From DATEDA01 sp963789885 (GTDB lineage Bacteria; Pseudomonadota; Gammaproteobacteria; Burkholderiales; SG8-39): a DNA stretch of 64,000 bases. Below are positions 10,120 to 20,517 of this stretch, in pieces. A program made the translations under genes and the position numbers. The stretch is taken from positions 62,001-126,000 of the forward strand of contig CAWBNB010000035.1 in NCBI GenBank assembly GCA_963789885.1. The letters run 5' to 3'. Under the pieces are notes generated by a model. That model was not told the DNA's origin. It saw only the letters and a program-made list of their open reading frames with translations, and did not search any database. Positions within the stretch are counted from its first letter, which is position 1, and every line of letters begins with the position of its first letter.

Positions 10120-11076
10120 ATGAGAAGGCTCGTTTTCGCCGCGCTCGCCGCCCTGCCGCTCGCAGCGGCCGCCCAGGTCACCACGCTCAAGATCGTGAGC
10201 GCGTTCCCGGAGAACTCGTTCTACGTGACGCGCCTCCAGACCTGGATCGAGGGCGTCAACGCCGCGGGCAAGGGGACGCTGCAGCTCAACTTCATCGGCG
10301 GGCCGAAGGCGATCCCGACCTTCGAGGTCGGCAAGGCGGTCTCCACCGGCGTGGTCGAGATGGCGATGTCGACCGGCGCGTTCTACACCAACGTCTTCCC
10401 CGAGTCCGACGCGCTCAAGCTCACGCAGATGCCGGTCGCCGAGCAGCGCCGCAACGGCGCGTTCGACTACATCCAGAAGGTGTGGGCCGAGAAGGGCAAC
10501 ATGATCTATCTCGCCCGCGTGGTCGAGTACCAGCCGTTCCACCTCTACCTCAACAAGCCGATCGACAAGCCCGACCTGAAGGGCCTCAAGATCCGCATCA
10601 CGCCGGTGTATCGCGACTTCTTCGCGGCGCTCGGCGCGACGGTGATGCAGACCGCACCCGGCGAGGTCTATACCGCGCTCGAGCGCGGCGTGGTCGACGG
10701 CTACGGCTGGCCGATCGGGGGCATCTTCGACAACAACTGGCAGGAGCGGACCAAGTTCCGCGTCGACCCGGGGTTCTACGACGCCGAGGTGTCGCTGATC
10801 GTCAACCAGGACGCGTGGAAGAAGCTCTCGCCCGCGCAACGCGAGTTCCTCACCAGCCAGGCCCTCTCGCTCGAGAGCCGGAACGAGTACTGGAAGGTCT
10901 ACGGTCAGCAGGAGACCGAGCGCCAGGCGAAGGCCGGCATCAAGGTGATCAAGTTCGAAGGCGCGCAGGCGAAGCAGTATGTCGACGAGGCCTACGAGGC
11001 CGGGTGGGCCGGGATCATCAAGGTGAGCCCGCAGCACGGGCCGAAGATGCGCCAGCTCTTCACCGTCAAGCGCTGA
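10120..11076 (+). CDS. dctP: TRAP transporter substrate-binding protein (DctP family)
   Basis: Periplasmic solute receptor of a TRAP transporter, 318 residues. ATG 10120 follows GGAGGAGGG and opens a signal peptide (MRRLVFAALAALPLAAAAQ). DctP features include the central helix with LKGLKIRITPVYRDFFAALGA and the substrate-binding region GEVYTALERGVVDGYGWPIG, although the canonical arginine of the R-x-x-x-P-type motif lies here in LKIRITPVY. Stop overlaps the start of dctQ (ATGA). The organic acid carried is unknown; the ior genes downstream suggest an aryl- or oxo-acid, which is inference. Confidence 0.9.
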   Translation: MRRLVFAALAALPLAAAAQVTTLKIVSAFPENSFYVTRLQTWIEGVNAAGKGTLQLNFIGGPKAIPTFEVGKAVSTGVVEMAMSTGAFYTNVFPESDALKLTQMPVAEQRRNGAFDYIQKVWAEKGNMIYLARVVEYQPFHLYLNKPIDKPDLKGLKIRITPVYRDFFAALGATVMQTAPGEVYTALERGVVDGYGWPIGGIFDNNWQERTKFRVDPGFYDAEVSLIVNQDAWKKLSPAQREFLTSQALSLESRNEYWKVYGQQETERQAKAGIKVIKFEGAQAKQYVDEAYEAGWAGIIKVSPQHGPKMRQLFTVKR

Positions 11077-11603
11077 TGGACCGGCTCTCCGTCGCCTACG
11101 GCCGGCTGCTCGAGGCGTGCGCGCTCGCCGCATGCGCCATCCTGTTCCTGCTGATGGCGATGATCTGCGCGGACGTCCTGCTGCGGAACGTCGCCCTCGT
11201 TCCCGGGCTCGACGGGCTGTCGTGGTCGAACGAGCTGTCGGAGAGCATGCTCTATCTCCTCACCATGCTCGCCGCGCCGTGGCTGCTTCGCCAGGGCGCG
11301 CACGTCCGCGTGGACATCCTGCTCCGCGCGATGCCGAAGCGCACGGCGTGGTACTGCGAATGGATTGCCGACGTCATCGCGCTCGCCTGCTGCGGGGTGA
11401 TGGTGGTCTACGGCACGCGATCGATGATCGCGAGCTTCTCCTCCGGCTCGCTCTCGATCAAGACGCTGATCATGCCCGAGTGGTGGCTGCTCGCGCCGCT
11501 GCCGGCGGCGTTCGCGCTGCTCGGCGTCGAAATCCTGTTCCGGATGCGCCGGCTGTACCTCGGCGAGCGGGCGGCGCGCGATGACGCAGTCTCGACCGCC
11601 TAG
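11076..11603 (+). CDS. dctQ: TRAP transporter small permease (DctQ family)
   Basis: 175 residues with four membrane segments (about 15-37, 52-70, 90-112, 130-152). DctQ-type proteins bridge the receptor and the large permease in the inner membrane. The WSNELSESMLYLLTMLAAPWLL segment with a nearby GAHVRVDIL is the family signature. The ATG at 11076 overlaps the dctP stop by one base, and 11 bp separate it from dctM, so the three are translated from one mRNA. Confidence 0.9.
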   Translation: MDRLSVAYGRLLEACALAACAILFLLMAMICADVLLRNVALVPGLDGLSWSNELSESMLYLLTMLAAPWLLRQGAHVRVDILLRAMPKRTAWYCEWIADVIALACCGVMVVYGTRSMIASFSSGSLSIKTLIMPEWWLLAPLPAAFALLGVEILFRMRRLYLGERAARDDAVSTA

Positions 11604-11614
11604 GGCACGCACGC

Positions 11615-12928
11615 ATGGCCTGGCAGACGGCGGCATGGCTGCTGCTCGGCGGCTCGACGGTGCTGCTCTTCCTCGGGCTGCCGGTGGCGTTCACCTTCCT
11701 CGCGGTGAACATCGTCGGCGCCGCGGTCTACATGGGCGGCGAGCCGGGGCTCGTGCAGCTCACCCGGAACAGCGTCCAGTCGGTATCGAGCTTCGCGCTC
11801 ACCCCGATCCCGCTCTTCGTGCTGATGGGCGAGGTGCTGTTCCATACCGGCCTCGCGGTGAAGGTGATCGACGGGATCGAGCGTCTGATCCGACAGGTCC
11901 CGGGACGCCTCGCGGTCATCGCCGTGGTGGCGGGAACGGTGTTCTCGGCGATCTCGGGCTCGACCATCGCCACCACCGCGATGCTCGGCAGCCTGATGCT
12001 GCCGGTGATGCTCGCCCGCGGCTACCACCCGGCGATGGCGACCGGCCCGATCATGGCGATCGGCGCGGTCGACATGCTGATCCCGCCCTCGGCGCTCACC
12101 GTGCTGCTCGGCAGCCTCTCCGGGATCTCGATCTCGAAGCTGCTCATCGGCGGGGTCATGCCGGGGCTGATCCTCTCGGCGCTCTTCGTCGCGTACATCG
12201 TCGTGCGGGTGAAGCTCGATCCGAAGCTCGCGCCGCCGAGCGAGCTCGTCGAGTACCACGGCTGGGAAAAGCTGCGGCCGCTCTTCCAGTACGTCGTTCC
12301 GCTCGTCTCGATCTTCGTGATCGTGGTCGCGTCGATGTCGGCCGGATGGGCGACCCCGACCGAGTCGGCGGCGATCGGCGCCTTTGCGACGGTGCTGCTC
12401 GCCCTCGCCTACCGTGCGCTCACCCCGAAGAACCTGCTCGCGGCGCTTCGCGGTGCGGCGACGGTGTCGGGGATGATCCTGTTCATCATCGTCGGCGCCA
12501 CGACGTTCTCACAGATCCTCTCGTTCTCAGGGGCGAGCAGCGGGCTGGTACGGTTCATCACCGACCAGGGGCTCCCGCCGATGATGGTGATCGCCGCGAT
12601 GATGCTGTTCCTGATCTTCCTCGGCGTCTTCGTCGACCAGGTCAGCATGATGCTGATCACGCTGCCGATCTTCATGCCGGTCGTGCAGGCGTTCCAGATC
12701 GATCTCGTGTGGTTCGGCGTGATGTTCCTGATCTGCATGCAGCTCGGGCTGCTGCTCCCGCCGCACGGCCTGCTCCTGATGACGATGAAGGGCGTCGCCC
12801 CGCCCGAGGTGCAGATGGTGCACATCTTCCGCGGCGTCGCGCCGTACGTGGCGATGAGCATCGTCGTGCTCGCGCTGGTCTTCTTCGTGCCGGCGGTCGC
12901 GGTCTGGCTGCCGAAACTGCTCGGGTGA
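11615..12928 (+). CDS. dctM: TRAP transporter large permease (DctM family)
   Basis: 437 residues with 11-12 membrane helices, the ion-coupled translocator of the TRAP system. Family blocks seen: LGLPVAFTFLAVN near the start, PIPLFVLMGEVLFHTG, SGSTIATTAMLGSLMLP, AVDMLIPPSALTVLLGSL and the late GLLLPPHGLLLMT. Length is standard. It sits 11 bp after dctQ and 13 bp before iorA, suggesting that uptake and oxidation of the same compound are coordinated. Confidence 0.92.
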   Translation: MAWQTAAWLLLGGSTVLLFLGLPVAFTFLAVNIVGAAVYMGGEPGLVQLTRNSVQSVSSFALTPIPLFVLMGEVLFHTGLAVKVIDGIERLIRQVPGRLAVIAVVAGTVFSAISGSTIATTAMLGSLMLPVMLARGYHPAMATGPIMAIGAVDMLIPPSALTVLLGSLSGISISKLLIGGVMPGLILSALFVAYIVVRVKLDPKLAPPSELVEYHGWEKLRPLFQYVVPLVSIFVIVVASMSAGWATPTESAAIGAFATVLLALAYRALTPKNLLAALRGAATVSGMILFIIVGATTFSQILSFSGASSGLVRFITDQGLPPMMVIAAMMLFLIFLGVFVDQVSMMLITLPIFMPVVQAFQIDLVWFGVMFLICMQLGLLLPPHGLLLMTMKGVAPPEVQMVHIFRGVAPYVAMSIVVLALVFFVPAVAVWLPKLLG

Positions 12929-12941
12929 GCCAGGGTTAGCG

Positions 12942-15068
12942 ATGGAACGATCGTTCACGGAGGAAGTGAAGCTGCTCGCGCTCGGCGCGGGCGACACCTT
13001 CCACGGCGAGGGCATCCTCGCGGTGACGAAGGCCCTGCTCCAGTCGGGCGTGTCGTACGTCGGCGGCTACCAGGGCGCGCCGGTGTCGCACATGATGGAC
13101 GTGCTGAACGACGCGCGCGACACGCTCGACGAGCTCGGCATCCACGTCGAGACCAACGCGTCGGAAGCCGGCGCGGCAGCGATGCTCGGCGCTTCGATCA
13201 ACTACCCGCTGCGCGGCGCGGTGACGTGGAAGTCGACGGTGGGCACCAACGTCGCCTCGGACGCGCTCGCCAACCTCGCCTCGGCCGGCGTCATCGGCGG
13301 CGCGCTGATCGTGATCGGCGAGGACTACGGCGAGGGTGCGTCGATCATCCAGGAGCGCACCCACGCGTTCGCGATGAAGTCGCAGATCTGGCTGCTCGAC
13401 CCGCGCCCCGATCTGCCGACGATCGTGAACATGGTCGAGCAGGGCTTCGAGCTCTCCGAGGCCTCGAGCACCCCGGTCTTCCTCGAGCTCCGCATCCGTG
13501 CGTGCCACGTGCACGGCGCGTTCGAGGCGAAGGACAACCGCAAGGCGCTGGTCTCGAAGCGCGACCTCCTCGAGCGCCCGGATTTCGACTTCCGCCGCAT
13601 CTGCCTGCCGCCGTCGACCTACGCGCAGGAGAAGCAGAAAGTCGACGTTCGCTGGCCGGCCGCGGTCGCGTACATCCGCAGCCAGCGGCTGAACGAGATC
13701 TTCCCCGGTCGGCGCACCGACCTCGGCATCGTCTGCCAGGGCGGGATGTACAACGTCGTCGTCCGCGCGCTGCAGCAGCTCGGGCTCGCGAACGCCTTCG
13801 GCGACGCCGAGTTCCCGATCTACTGCCTGAACGTCACCTATCCGCTCGTCCCGGAGGAGATCGTCGAGTTCTGCACCGGCAAGAGCGCGATGCTCGTGGT
13901 GGAGGAAGGCCAGCCGGCGTACATCGAGGAAGCGATCCTCGCGGTCCTGCGCAGGCACGAGGTGCACGGGACGAAGGTGTACGGGAAGGACTGCCTGCCG
14001 ATGGCCGGCGAATACACCGGCGAGACGGTGCTCACCGGCATGGCGAACTTCGTCGACGCGGTCGCCCCGCGCGGCATCGACGCCCCCCGCATCCGCGCAA
14101 CGTACGAAGGCCTCACGGCGCCCAAGCGGCAGGCGGCCGGGCTCCTCGGCGGGCCGGTGCCGGCGCGACCGCCGGGGTTCTGCGTCGGCTGCCCGGAGCG
14201 GCCGGTGTTCTCGGCCATGAAGCTCCTCGAACGCGAGTCGGGCGCGTTCCACATCTCGGCCGACATCGGCTGCCACACGTTCTCGACCTTGCCGCCGTTC
14301 AACATCGGCAACACCGTACTCGGCTACGGTCTCGGGCTCGCGTCGAACTCCGGCATCAGTCCGATGTTCGCCAACCGCACCGTGACGATCATGGGCGACG
14401 GCGGGTTCTGGCACAACGGCCTCACCTCGGGCATCGCGAACGCCGTGTTCAACCGCGACGACGGCATCCTCGTCGTGATGGAGAACGGCTACACGTCCGC
14501 CACCGGCACCCAGAACATCCCGTCGTCGCGGCACCAGGCGGCGGAGAAGATGAGCGGGATGTCGATCGAGCGCGCGCTGAAGGGCATCGGCGTGGAGTGG
14601 ATCAAGCGGGTCACGACCTACAAGGTCGCCGAGGTGGCGCAGACGCTCAAGGAAGCGATGACGACGCCGTTCGCGGGCCTGAAGGTCATCATCGCCGACA
14701 GCGAGTGCCAGCTCGAGCGCCAAAGGCGCATCCGCCCGCTCATCGCCGCCTCGCTCAAGGCGGGCGAGCGGGTCGTGCGCACCCGCTTCGGCGTCGACGA
14801 AGACGTCTGCTCGGGCGATCACTCCTGTATCCGCCTGTCCGGCTGTCCCTCGCTGACGATCAAGGAATCGTCCGATCCGCTGAAGGTCGACCCGGTCGCG
14901 CATGTGAACAACGGGTGCGTCGGCTGCGGCCTCTGCGGCGAGGTCGCGCACGCGGCGATCCTGTGCCCGAGCTTCTTCCGCGCGGAGATCGTGCAGAACC
15001 CGAGCTGGTGGGATCGCCTGGCCCAGCGCGTGCGCTCGGCGGTGATCGGCTGGCTGCAGCCGGCCTGA
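12942..15068 (+). CDS. iorA: Indolepyruvate:ferredoxin oxidoreductase alpha subunit, copy 1
   Basis: 708 residues. TPP-dependent oxidative decarboxylation of aryl-2-oxo acids to acyl-CoA with reduction of ferredoxin. N-terminal pyruvate-oxidoreductase core (GYQGAPVSHMMD), a central FCVGCPERPVF, the TPP-binding motif MGDGGFWHNG (GDG...N) at about 485, and a C-terminal two-cluster ferredoxin domain (CSGDHSC, CVGCGLCGEVAHAAILCP). Starts at ATG 12942 shortly after dctM. A second copy of the same subunit lies at 16692 on the other side of iorB; the two are close paralogues through their whole length. Confidence 0.92.
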   Translation: MERSFTEEVKLLALGAGDTFHGEGILAVTKALLQSGVSYVGGYQGAPVSHMMDVLNDARDTLDELGIHVETNASEAGAAAMLGASINYPLRGAVTWKSTVGTNVASDALANLASAGVIGGALIVIGEDYGEGASIIQERTHAFAMKSQIWLLDPRPDLPTIVNMVEQGFELSEASSTPVFLELRIRACHVHGAFEAKDNRKALVSKRDLLERPDFDFRRICLPPSTYAQEKQKVDVRWPAAVAYIRSQRLNEIFPGRRTDLGIVCQGGMYNVVVRALQQLGLANAFGDAEFPIYCLNVTYPLVPEEIVEFCTGKSAMLVVEEGQPAYIEEAILAVLRRHEVHGTKVYGKDCLPMAGEYTGETVLTGMANFVDAVAPRGIDAPRIRATYEGLTAPKRQAAGLLGGPVPARPPGFCVGCPERPVFSAMKLLERESGAFHISADIGCHTFSTLPPFNIGNTVLGYGLGLASNSGISPMFANRTVTIMGDGGFWHNGLTSGIANAVFNRDDGILVVMENGYTSATGTQNIPSSRHQAAEKMSGMSIERALKGIGVEWIKRVTTYKVAEVAQTLKEAMTTPFAGLKVIIADSECQLERQRRIRPLIAASLKAGERVVRTRFGVDEDVCSGDHSCIRLSGCPSLTIKESSDPLKVDPVAHVNNGCVGCGLCGEVAHAAILCPSFFRAEIVQNPSWWDRLAQRVRSAVIGWLQPA

Positions 15069-15079
15069 GGAACAGACAC

Positions 15080-16688
15080 ATGAACACGACCCCGGACACG
15101 ATCACTTACGAGGGCCGGCAGCTCCCGGCCCGGCCGCTCACGGTGCTGGTGGCCGCGCTCGGCGGCGAAGGCGGCGGCGTGCTCGCCGACTGGCTGGTCG
15201 CCGCCGCGACCGCCGCCGGTTACCCGGTGCAGAGCACGTCGATCCCGGGCGTCGCGCAGCGCACCGGCGCGACCACGTACTACGTCGAGCTCTACCCGGC
15301 CAAGCGGGACGCGCTCGGCTCGCCGCCGGCCGGTACTCGCGCTCACGCCTTCCCCCGGCAACGTCGATCTCATGGTCGCCTCCGAGCTCCTCGAGGCCGG
15401 CCGCGCGATGCAGAACGGATTCGTCAGCCCCGAGCGGACGACGCTCGTCGCCTCGACCCACCGCGTGTACACCGTGGCCGAGAAGATGGCGATGGGCGAC
15501 GGCCGCGCCGACACCGACCGCATCGTCAAGGCCGCCGGAGAGCTGGCGAAGCGCGCGGTGCTCTTCGACATGGCCGAGCTGACGACGCGTTCGGGTACCG
15601 TCATCAGCGCGGTGATGTTCGGCGCAATGGCCGGCGCCGGCGTGCTGCCGCTGTCGCGCGCCGAGTGCGAGGCGGCGATCCGGCACGCGGGCAAGGGCGT
15701 CGAGGGCAGCCTCAAGGGCTTCGCGCTCGGCTACGCGCATGCCGGCGGCGAGGCCGTCCCGGCCTCGCCGGCCGAGGTGAAGGCCTGGCGCACCAACCCC
15801 GTCGAGCGCGTCCGCGCCGCATTTCCCGGCGACACGCACCGGATCCTCGAGGAAGGCGTCGCGCGGACGACCGACTTCCAGGACGCGGCGTACGCAGCGC
15901 TTTACCTCGACCGGCTCGAGCCGATCGCCAAGCTCGACCGCGACGGCGGCGGCGGCGCCAACGGCTTCAAGCTGACGAACGAGACCGGCCGGTTCCTCGC
16001 CCTGTGGATGTGCTACGAAGACGTGATCCGGGTCGCCGACCTCAAATCGCGCAGGTCGCGCTTCGAGCGCGTGCGGCAGGAAGTGCAGGCGCAGCCGGGC
16101 GAGCCGGTGCACATCGTCGAATACCTGAAGCCGGGCGTCGAGGAAGTCGCCGCCGTGCTGCCGCCGCGGCTCTCGAAGTGGCTGACCGGCTGGGCAGCCC
16201 GCAAGGGGCTCACCGACAAGCTGAACGTCGGCATGTACGTGAAGACGACGAGCGTCTTTGGTTTCCTGCAGCTCCGCACGCTCGCCGCGATGCGGCGCCT
16301 GCGCCGCATGACCGCGCGCTTCGACGAGGAGCAGACGCTCATCGACCGCTGGCTGGCCGCGGTGGCCAAGGCGGGCGTGCGCGACCTCGGCCTCGCGCTC
16401 GAGATCGCGCTGTGCGGGCGGCTGATCAAGGGCTACGGCGACACGCACCGCCGGGCGAAGGCCAACTTCCTGCGCATCCTCGATACGATCGTGCACGGCG
16501 GAAGCTTTGGCTTCGACGCGGAGCGCGCGTCGGCGATTCGCCAGGCGCGCGAGGCGGCGCTCGCCGATCCGGAGGGCCGCAAGCTCGAGCAGTCGCTGGA
16601 AGCGGTCGGCATCGCGCCGCAGCCACCGCGGGCGAAGCCGCTCACGTTCTTCCGCCGCCCGCCGGGCGGCGAGAAGCGCGCGGCCTGA
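15080..16688 (+). CDS. iorB: Indolepyruvate:ferredoxin oxidoreductase beta subunit with DUF6537-like extension (frameshifted)
   Basis: About 535 residues. N-terminal gamma-type 2-oxoacid oxidoreductase domain (LVAALGGEGGGVLADWLVAAA, QRTGATTYYVELYP) that pairs with IorA, and a long C-terminal extension as in the large IorB proteins of proteobacteria. One base too many near 15330 changes frame; rejoining gives VLALTPSPGNVDLMVASELLEAGRA. Four bases separate its stop from the second iorA, so iorA1-iorB-iorA2 form one unit. The extra length is a feature of this subfamily and not a fusion unique to this genome. Confidence 0.88.
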
Positions 16689-16691
16689 CCC

Positions 16692-18840
16692 ATGGAAGTC
16701 TCTTTCAGGGACGAGATCGAGCACCTGAAGCTCGGCGCCGGCGAGGTCTTCCACGGCGAGGGCATCCTCGCGGTGACGAAAGCGCTGCTGCAGTCGGGCG
16801 TCGCCTACGTCGGCGGCTACCAGGGCGCGCCGGTGTCGCACCTGCTCGACGTCATGGTCCAGGCGCGCGACTACCTCGACGAGCTCGGCGTGCACGTCGA
16901 GGCGTGCACCAACGAGGCCTCGGCCGCGGCGATGCTCGGGGCGTCGATCAACTACCCGATGCGCGGCGCGGTGACGTGGAAGTCGATCGTCGGCACCAAC
17001 GTCGCCTCCGACGCGCTGTCGAACCTCGCTTCGGCGGGCGTGATCGGCGGCGCGCTGATCGTCGTCGGCGAGGACTACGGCGAGGGCGCGAGCGTGATCC
17101 AGGAGCGCACCCACGCGGTCGCGCTCAAGTCGTCGATGTGGCTGCTCGACCCGCGGCCCGAGCTCGCGAGCATCGTCCGCATGGTCGAGCGCGGCTTCGA
17201 GCTGTCGGAAGCCTCGAACACGCCGGTCATCATGGAGTTGCGCATCCGCGCCTGCCACGTGCGCGGCAGCTTCGAGGCGAGCGCAAACCGCGCACCGGCG
17301 ATCTCGCGCCGGGAGCTGCTCGAAAGCCCGGCGACGTTCGTCTACGAGCGGCTGTCGCATCCGCCGGCGACCTTCCGCCAGGAGAAGCTCAAGTTCGACG
17401 TGCGGATGCCGGCGGCGCGCAAGTTCATCGTCGAGCAGGGCCTGAACGAGGTGTTCGACGGCCCGGAGCAGGCCATCGGGATCATCGTCCAGGGCGGGAT
17501 CCACAACAATCTCATCCGCGCGCTCGAGCAGGCGGGACTCGCAGACGCCTTCGGCGCGGCGCGCATCCCGATCCTCGCGCTGAACGTCGTCTATCCGCTC
17601 GTCCCCGAGCAGATCCGCGAGTTCTGCGCCGGCAAGCGCGCGGTGCTCGTCGTCGAGGAAGGCAGCCCCGAGTTCATCGAGCAGGAGATCGCGACGACGC
17701 TCCGGCGAGGCGACCTTCAGACCAAGCTGTACGGCAAGGACGTGCTCCCGATGGCGGGCGAGTACACGTCCGACACGATCGTGCGCGGCCTCGAGCGCTT
17801 CCTCGCCGCGGAAGCGCCGCACCTGGCCGGCGGCGCCGGCGCAGCGTGGATCGAGCGAGTCGACGCGCTACGCGAGCGCGCAGCCCGCGCACTCGGTACC
17901 GGCCTCCCGCCCCGCCCGCCGACGTTCTGCGTCGGCTGCCCCGAGCGTCCGGTGTTCGCCGCGATCAAGCTCGTCGAGCGCGAGGTCGGCAAGCGCGCAC
18001 ATCTCGGCCGACATCGGCTGCCACGCATTCGCGACCTTCGAGCCGTTCTCGCAGGGCAACTCGATCCTCGGCTACGGCATGAGCCTCGCGAGCGCCGCGG
18101 GCGTCGGGCCGATGATGGCGCGGCGGACGATGTCGATCATGGGCGACGGCGGTTTCTGGCACAACGGCTTCCTCTCGGGCGTGTCGTCGGCGCTGCTGAA
18201 CGGCAGCGACTCGATCCTGCTCATCATGCAGAACGGCTACTCGTCGGCTACCGGCACGCAGGAGCTCCTGTCCTCGCCGCTCCCGGAAGCGAAGCTCATC
18301 GCGCGCGGCGGGAGCGCGTCCGCGGCCGACCGGCACATCGAGAACACCCTGAAGGGCGCCGGCGTGAAGTGGCTGCGCACCGTGCACACCTACCGCGTGT
18401 CGGAGATGGCGAAGACGCTGAAGGAGGCGTTCACGACGCCGGAGCCGGGTCTGAAGGTGATCGTCGCCGAGGGCGAATGCCAGCTCGAGCGCCAGCGGCG
18501 GATTCGCCCACTCGTCGCGTCCGCGCTCAAGTCGGGCGAGCGCGTCGTGCGCACCCGCTTCGGCATCGACGAGGACGTCTGCTCGGGCGACCACTCCTGC
18601 ATCCGGCTTTCGGGCTGCCCGTCGCTTACGGTCAAAGACTCCACCGATCCGCTGAAGGTGGATCCGGTGGCGCACGTGAACAACGGCTGCGTCGGCTGCG
18701 GGTTGTGCGGCGAGGTCGCGCACGCGGCGATCCTGTGCCCGAGCTTCTTCCGCGCCGAAATCGTGCAGAATCCGACGCGGTGGGACCGGTTTGCCGAACG
18801 CGTGCGTTCTACCGTGATCGGCTGGATGCAGCCGGCGTAG
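16692..18840 (+). CDS. iorA: Indolepyruvate:ferredoxin oxidoreductase alpha subunit, copy 2 (frameshifted)
   Basis: About 715 residues after joining two frames near 17992 (one extra base; GKAHISADIGCHAF results). Same domain order as copy 1: GYQGAPVSHLLD, FCVGCPERPVF, TPP motif MGDGGFWHNG, then CSGDHSC and CVGCGLCGEVAHAAILCP. The N- and C-terminal blocks are nearly identical to copy 1, but the segment between about 200 and 430 differs. The two could give alternative complexes with the single IorB, with different 2-oxo acid preference (inference). Confidence 0.9.
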
Positions 18841-18893
18841 CAGCTAAGCCGTCCGGCGGTCGACCAGAACTGAGGTTTTTCCCGGCTCTGATC

Positions 18894-19358
18894 ATGCTAA
18901 CTGATCGCTCCAGCACGCGATCTGCCCGCATGCTGAAAGCAGGGCTCGTTACGCTCTTCCTCGCGCTGGCGGTCTCGCCTTGTGTCCGTGCGCAGACCCA
19001 GCCCGAGCCCCAGCCCCCGCCCCAGACCCAGACCCAGACCGAGGCCGAGACGAAGCGCGTCGAGGCCGCAATCGCCCGCATCCAGCAGGCGCAGGCAAGT
19101 GTCTACCAGCAGTTCCAGATGGCGCAGGAGCTGCGGCGGGCCGAGCTCGCGAAATCCGACCCGTTCGCGCCGCAGCCGAACACGACGGCGCCGCCGCCCG
19201 GCGACTACAACGAATTGCAGCGCCTGCGCGAGGCGCGCGAGCAACGCATCAAGGATCTCGGTGCCGAGCTCGACCGTTTGTACGCGCGTTATCAGGAGCT
19301 CGAGGCGCAGAAAGCGCCCCTGCTCAATCGCCTCGGCGAGCTGACGCGCACGCCCTGA
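18894..19358 (+). CDS. Exported coiled-coil protein of unknown function
   Basis: 154 residues from ATG 18894, or 142 from ATG 18930. The second start places the signal peptide (LKAGLVTLFLALAVSPCVRAQ) at the N-terminus and is the likelier biological start. A Q/P/T-rich linker (residues about 34-48) is followed by helices with heptad character (RVEAAIARIQQAQASVY and LREAREQRIKDLGAELDRLY). No family recognised. No clear RBS precedes either start, and 53 bp separate it from iorA. Confidence 0.55.
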   Translation: MLTDRSSTRSARMLKAGLVTLFLALAVSPCVRAQTQPEPQPPPQTQTQTEAETKRVEAAIARIQQAQASVYQQFQMAQELRRAELAKSDPFAPQPNTTAPPPGDYNELQRLREAREQRIKDLGAELDRLYARYQELEAQKAPLLNRLGELTRTP

Positions 19359-19458
19359 ACTCCTTCACGCCGCGAAGACTGCGCTCGCGGGCGAGGACCA
19401 GTTGCTCGAGTTCAGACGTCCCCCGCGCAAGCGCTTTGCCGAGCGCTCGGAAGCGGCT

Positions 19459-20505
19459 TCAGGTTCGCGCTTCGACGGCCTTCGCCGTGCCTGCGCTCTC
19501 GCCCGGCGCGGGCTTCGCGCCGTCGGCAGCGAAGATGGCGTCGCACAGGCGCTCGAGCATCGGCACGCCGCGGACCTCGGTCTCGAACAGGGGCACGATG
19601 GCGCGGACGCTGCCGTCGAACTCCCGCCAGATCGTCTTCATGTGCTCCTGCTGCATGGCGACGCGGTTCTTGACGAAATCGGCGGAGTCCGGACCGAGCG
19701 ATGCCGGGTCGATGAGCATGTTGACGAGGACCCCGCCCACGGGAATGCCGAAGTCCTTGAACCACTGGATGAAGCGCGTGACCACCGCGATCGGTAGCGC
19801 CTCCGCCAGCGTCACGAAGTAGAACGCAGTGAGCTTTGGGTCGGTGAGGAGCACGCGCGCGTGCTCCATCCGGTCGCGGAAGGAGACGAGGTACTCCATC
19901 AGCGGATCCCCCTCCTTCTTCTTCGTGAAGGAGAGCATCTCCCGCAGCGTGCGCGCCTCCTCGCGGCTCTTCATCATCTTGTTGACCCACAGCGCGTACA
20001 CCTTCGACATGCCGAGCAGGCGCCGCGCGTTGGCGGTGGGCGCGGTGTCGAAGACGTAGACGTCGTACTCGTTCTTGAACATGAGGTCGATCATGTTCTC
20101 GAACATCGCCGACTCCTCGAACGCCGGATTCATCGTCGCGGTCTCGACGAACTCGTCGGCCTTGGTGGTGATGTCGGCGAACTTGAGGAACCAGCGGATC
20201 TTCTCCCGGATCTGCACCTTGCTGCGCTCGATGGTCTCTTTGGTCTCGATCTCGTACGCCCAGAGGTTCGGCACGCCCGCGACGGGGACGTGCTTGCCGA
20301 GCACGTCCTGGCCGAGCAGGTTCGTCAGGCTGTGGACGGGATTCGTCGACGCGAGCAGCGTGCGGCGTCCCTGCCGCGCGAGCCCGATGGCGGCGGCGGC
20401 GGCGAAGACGGTCTTGCCCACGCCGCCCTTGCCGCCGAAGAACAAGTACTTCTGCGCGGGGTGTTCGCGGAGGTACCGGCCCATCGGCATGGTGATTTCT
20501 GGCAT
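19459..20505 (-). CDS. ArsA/Get3-family ATPase, second of a pair
   Basis: 348 residues, cytoplasmic SIMIBI-class P-loop ATPase. It keeps the deviant Walker A GGKGGVGKT with its signature lysine and the switch II motif FDTAPTANARRLL. The switch I motif, usually DPAHSL with a catalytic aspartate, reads TNPVHSL here, so the aspartate is replaced by Asn. Its partner at 20518 has the opposite defects. The gene lies 12 bp downstream of that partner in a four-gene reverse-strand run. No arsB, arsC or arsR is nearby, so arsenite efflux is unlikely; Get3-like membrane-protein targeting or another conformational role is possible. Confidence 0.8.
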   Translation of the reverse strand: MPEITMPMGRYLREHPAQKYLFFGGKGGVGKTVFAAAAAIGLARQGRRTLLASTNPVHSLTNLLGQDVLGKHVPVAGVPNLWAYEIETKETIERSKVQIREKIRWFLKFADITTKADEFVETATMNPAFEESAMFENMIDLMFKNEYDVYVFDTAPTANARRLLGMSKVYALWVNKMMKSREEARTLREMLSFTKKKEGDPLMEYLVSFRDRMEHARVLLTDPKLTAFYFVTLAEALPIAVVTRFIQWFKDFGIPVGGVLVNMLIDPASLGPDSADFVKNRVAMQQEHMKTIWREFDGSVRAIVPLFETEVRGVPMLERLCDAIFAADGAKPAPGESAGTAKAVEART

Positions 20506-20517
20506 GGCGACCCTTCG

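Noticed and set aside
13226..18082. 1618-residue forward ORF crossing iorA, iorB and iorA2
   Set aside because: It is an Arg/His/Gly-rich shadow frame of the real genes. Only its short 15080-15335 part is the true iorB N-terminus.
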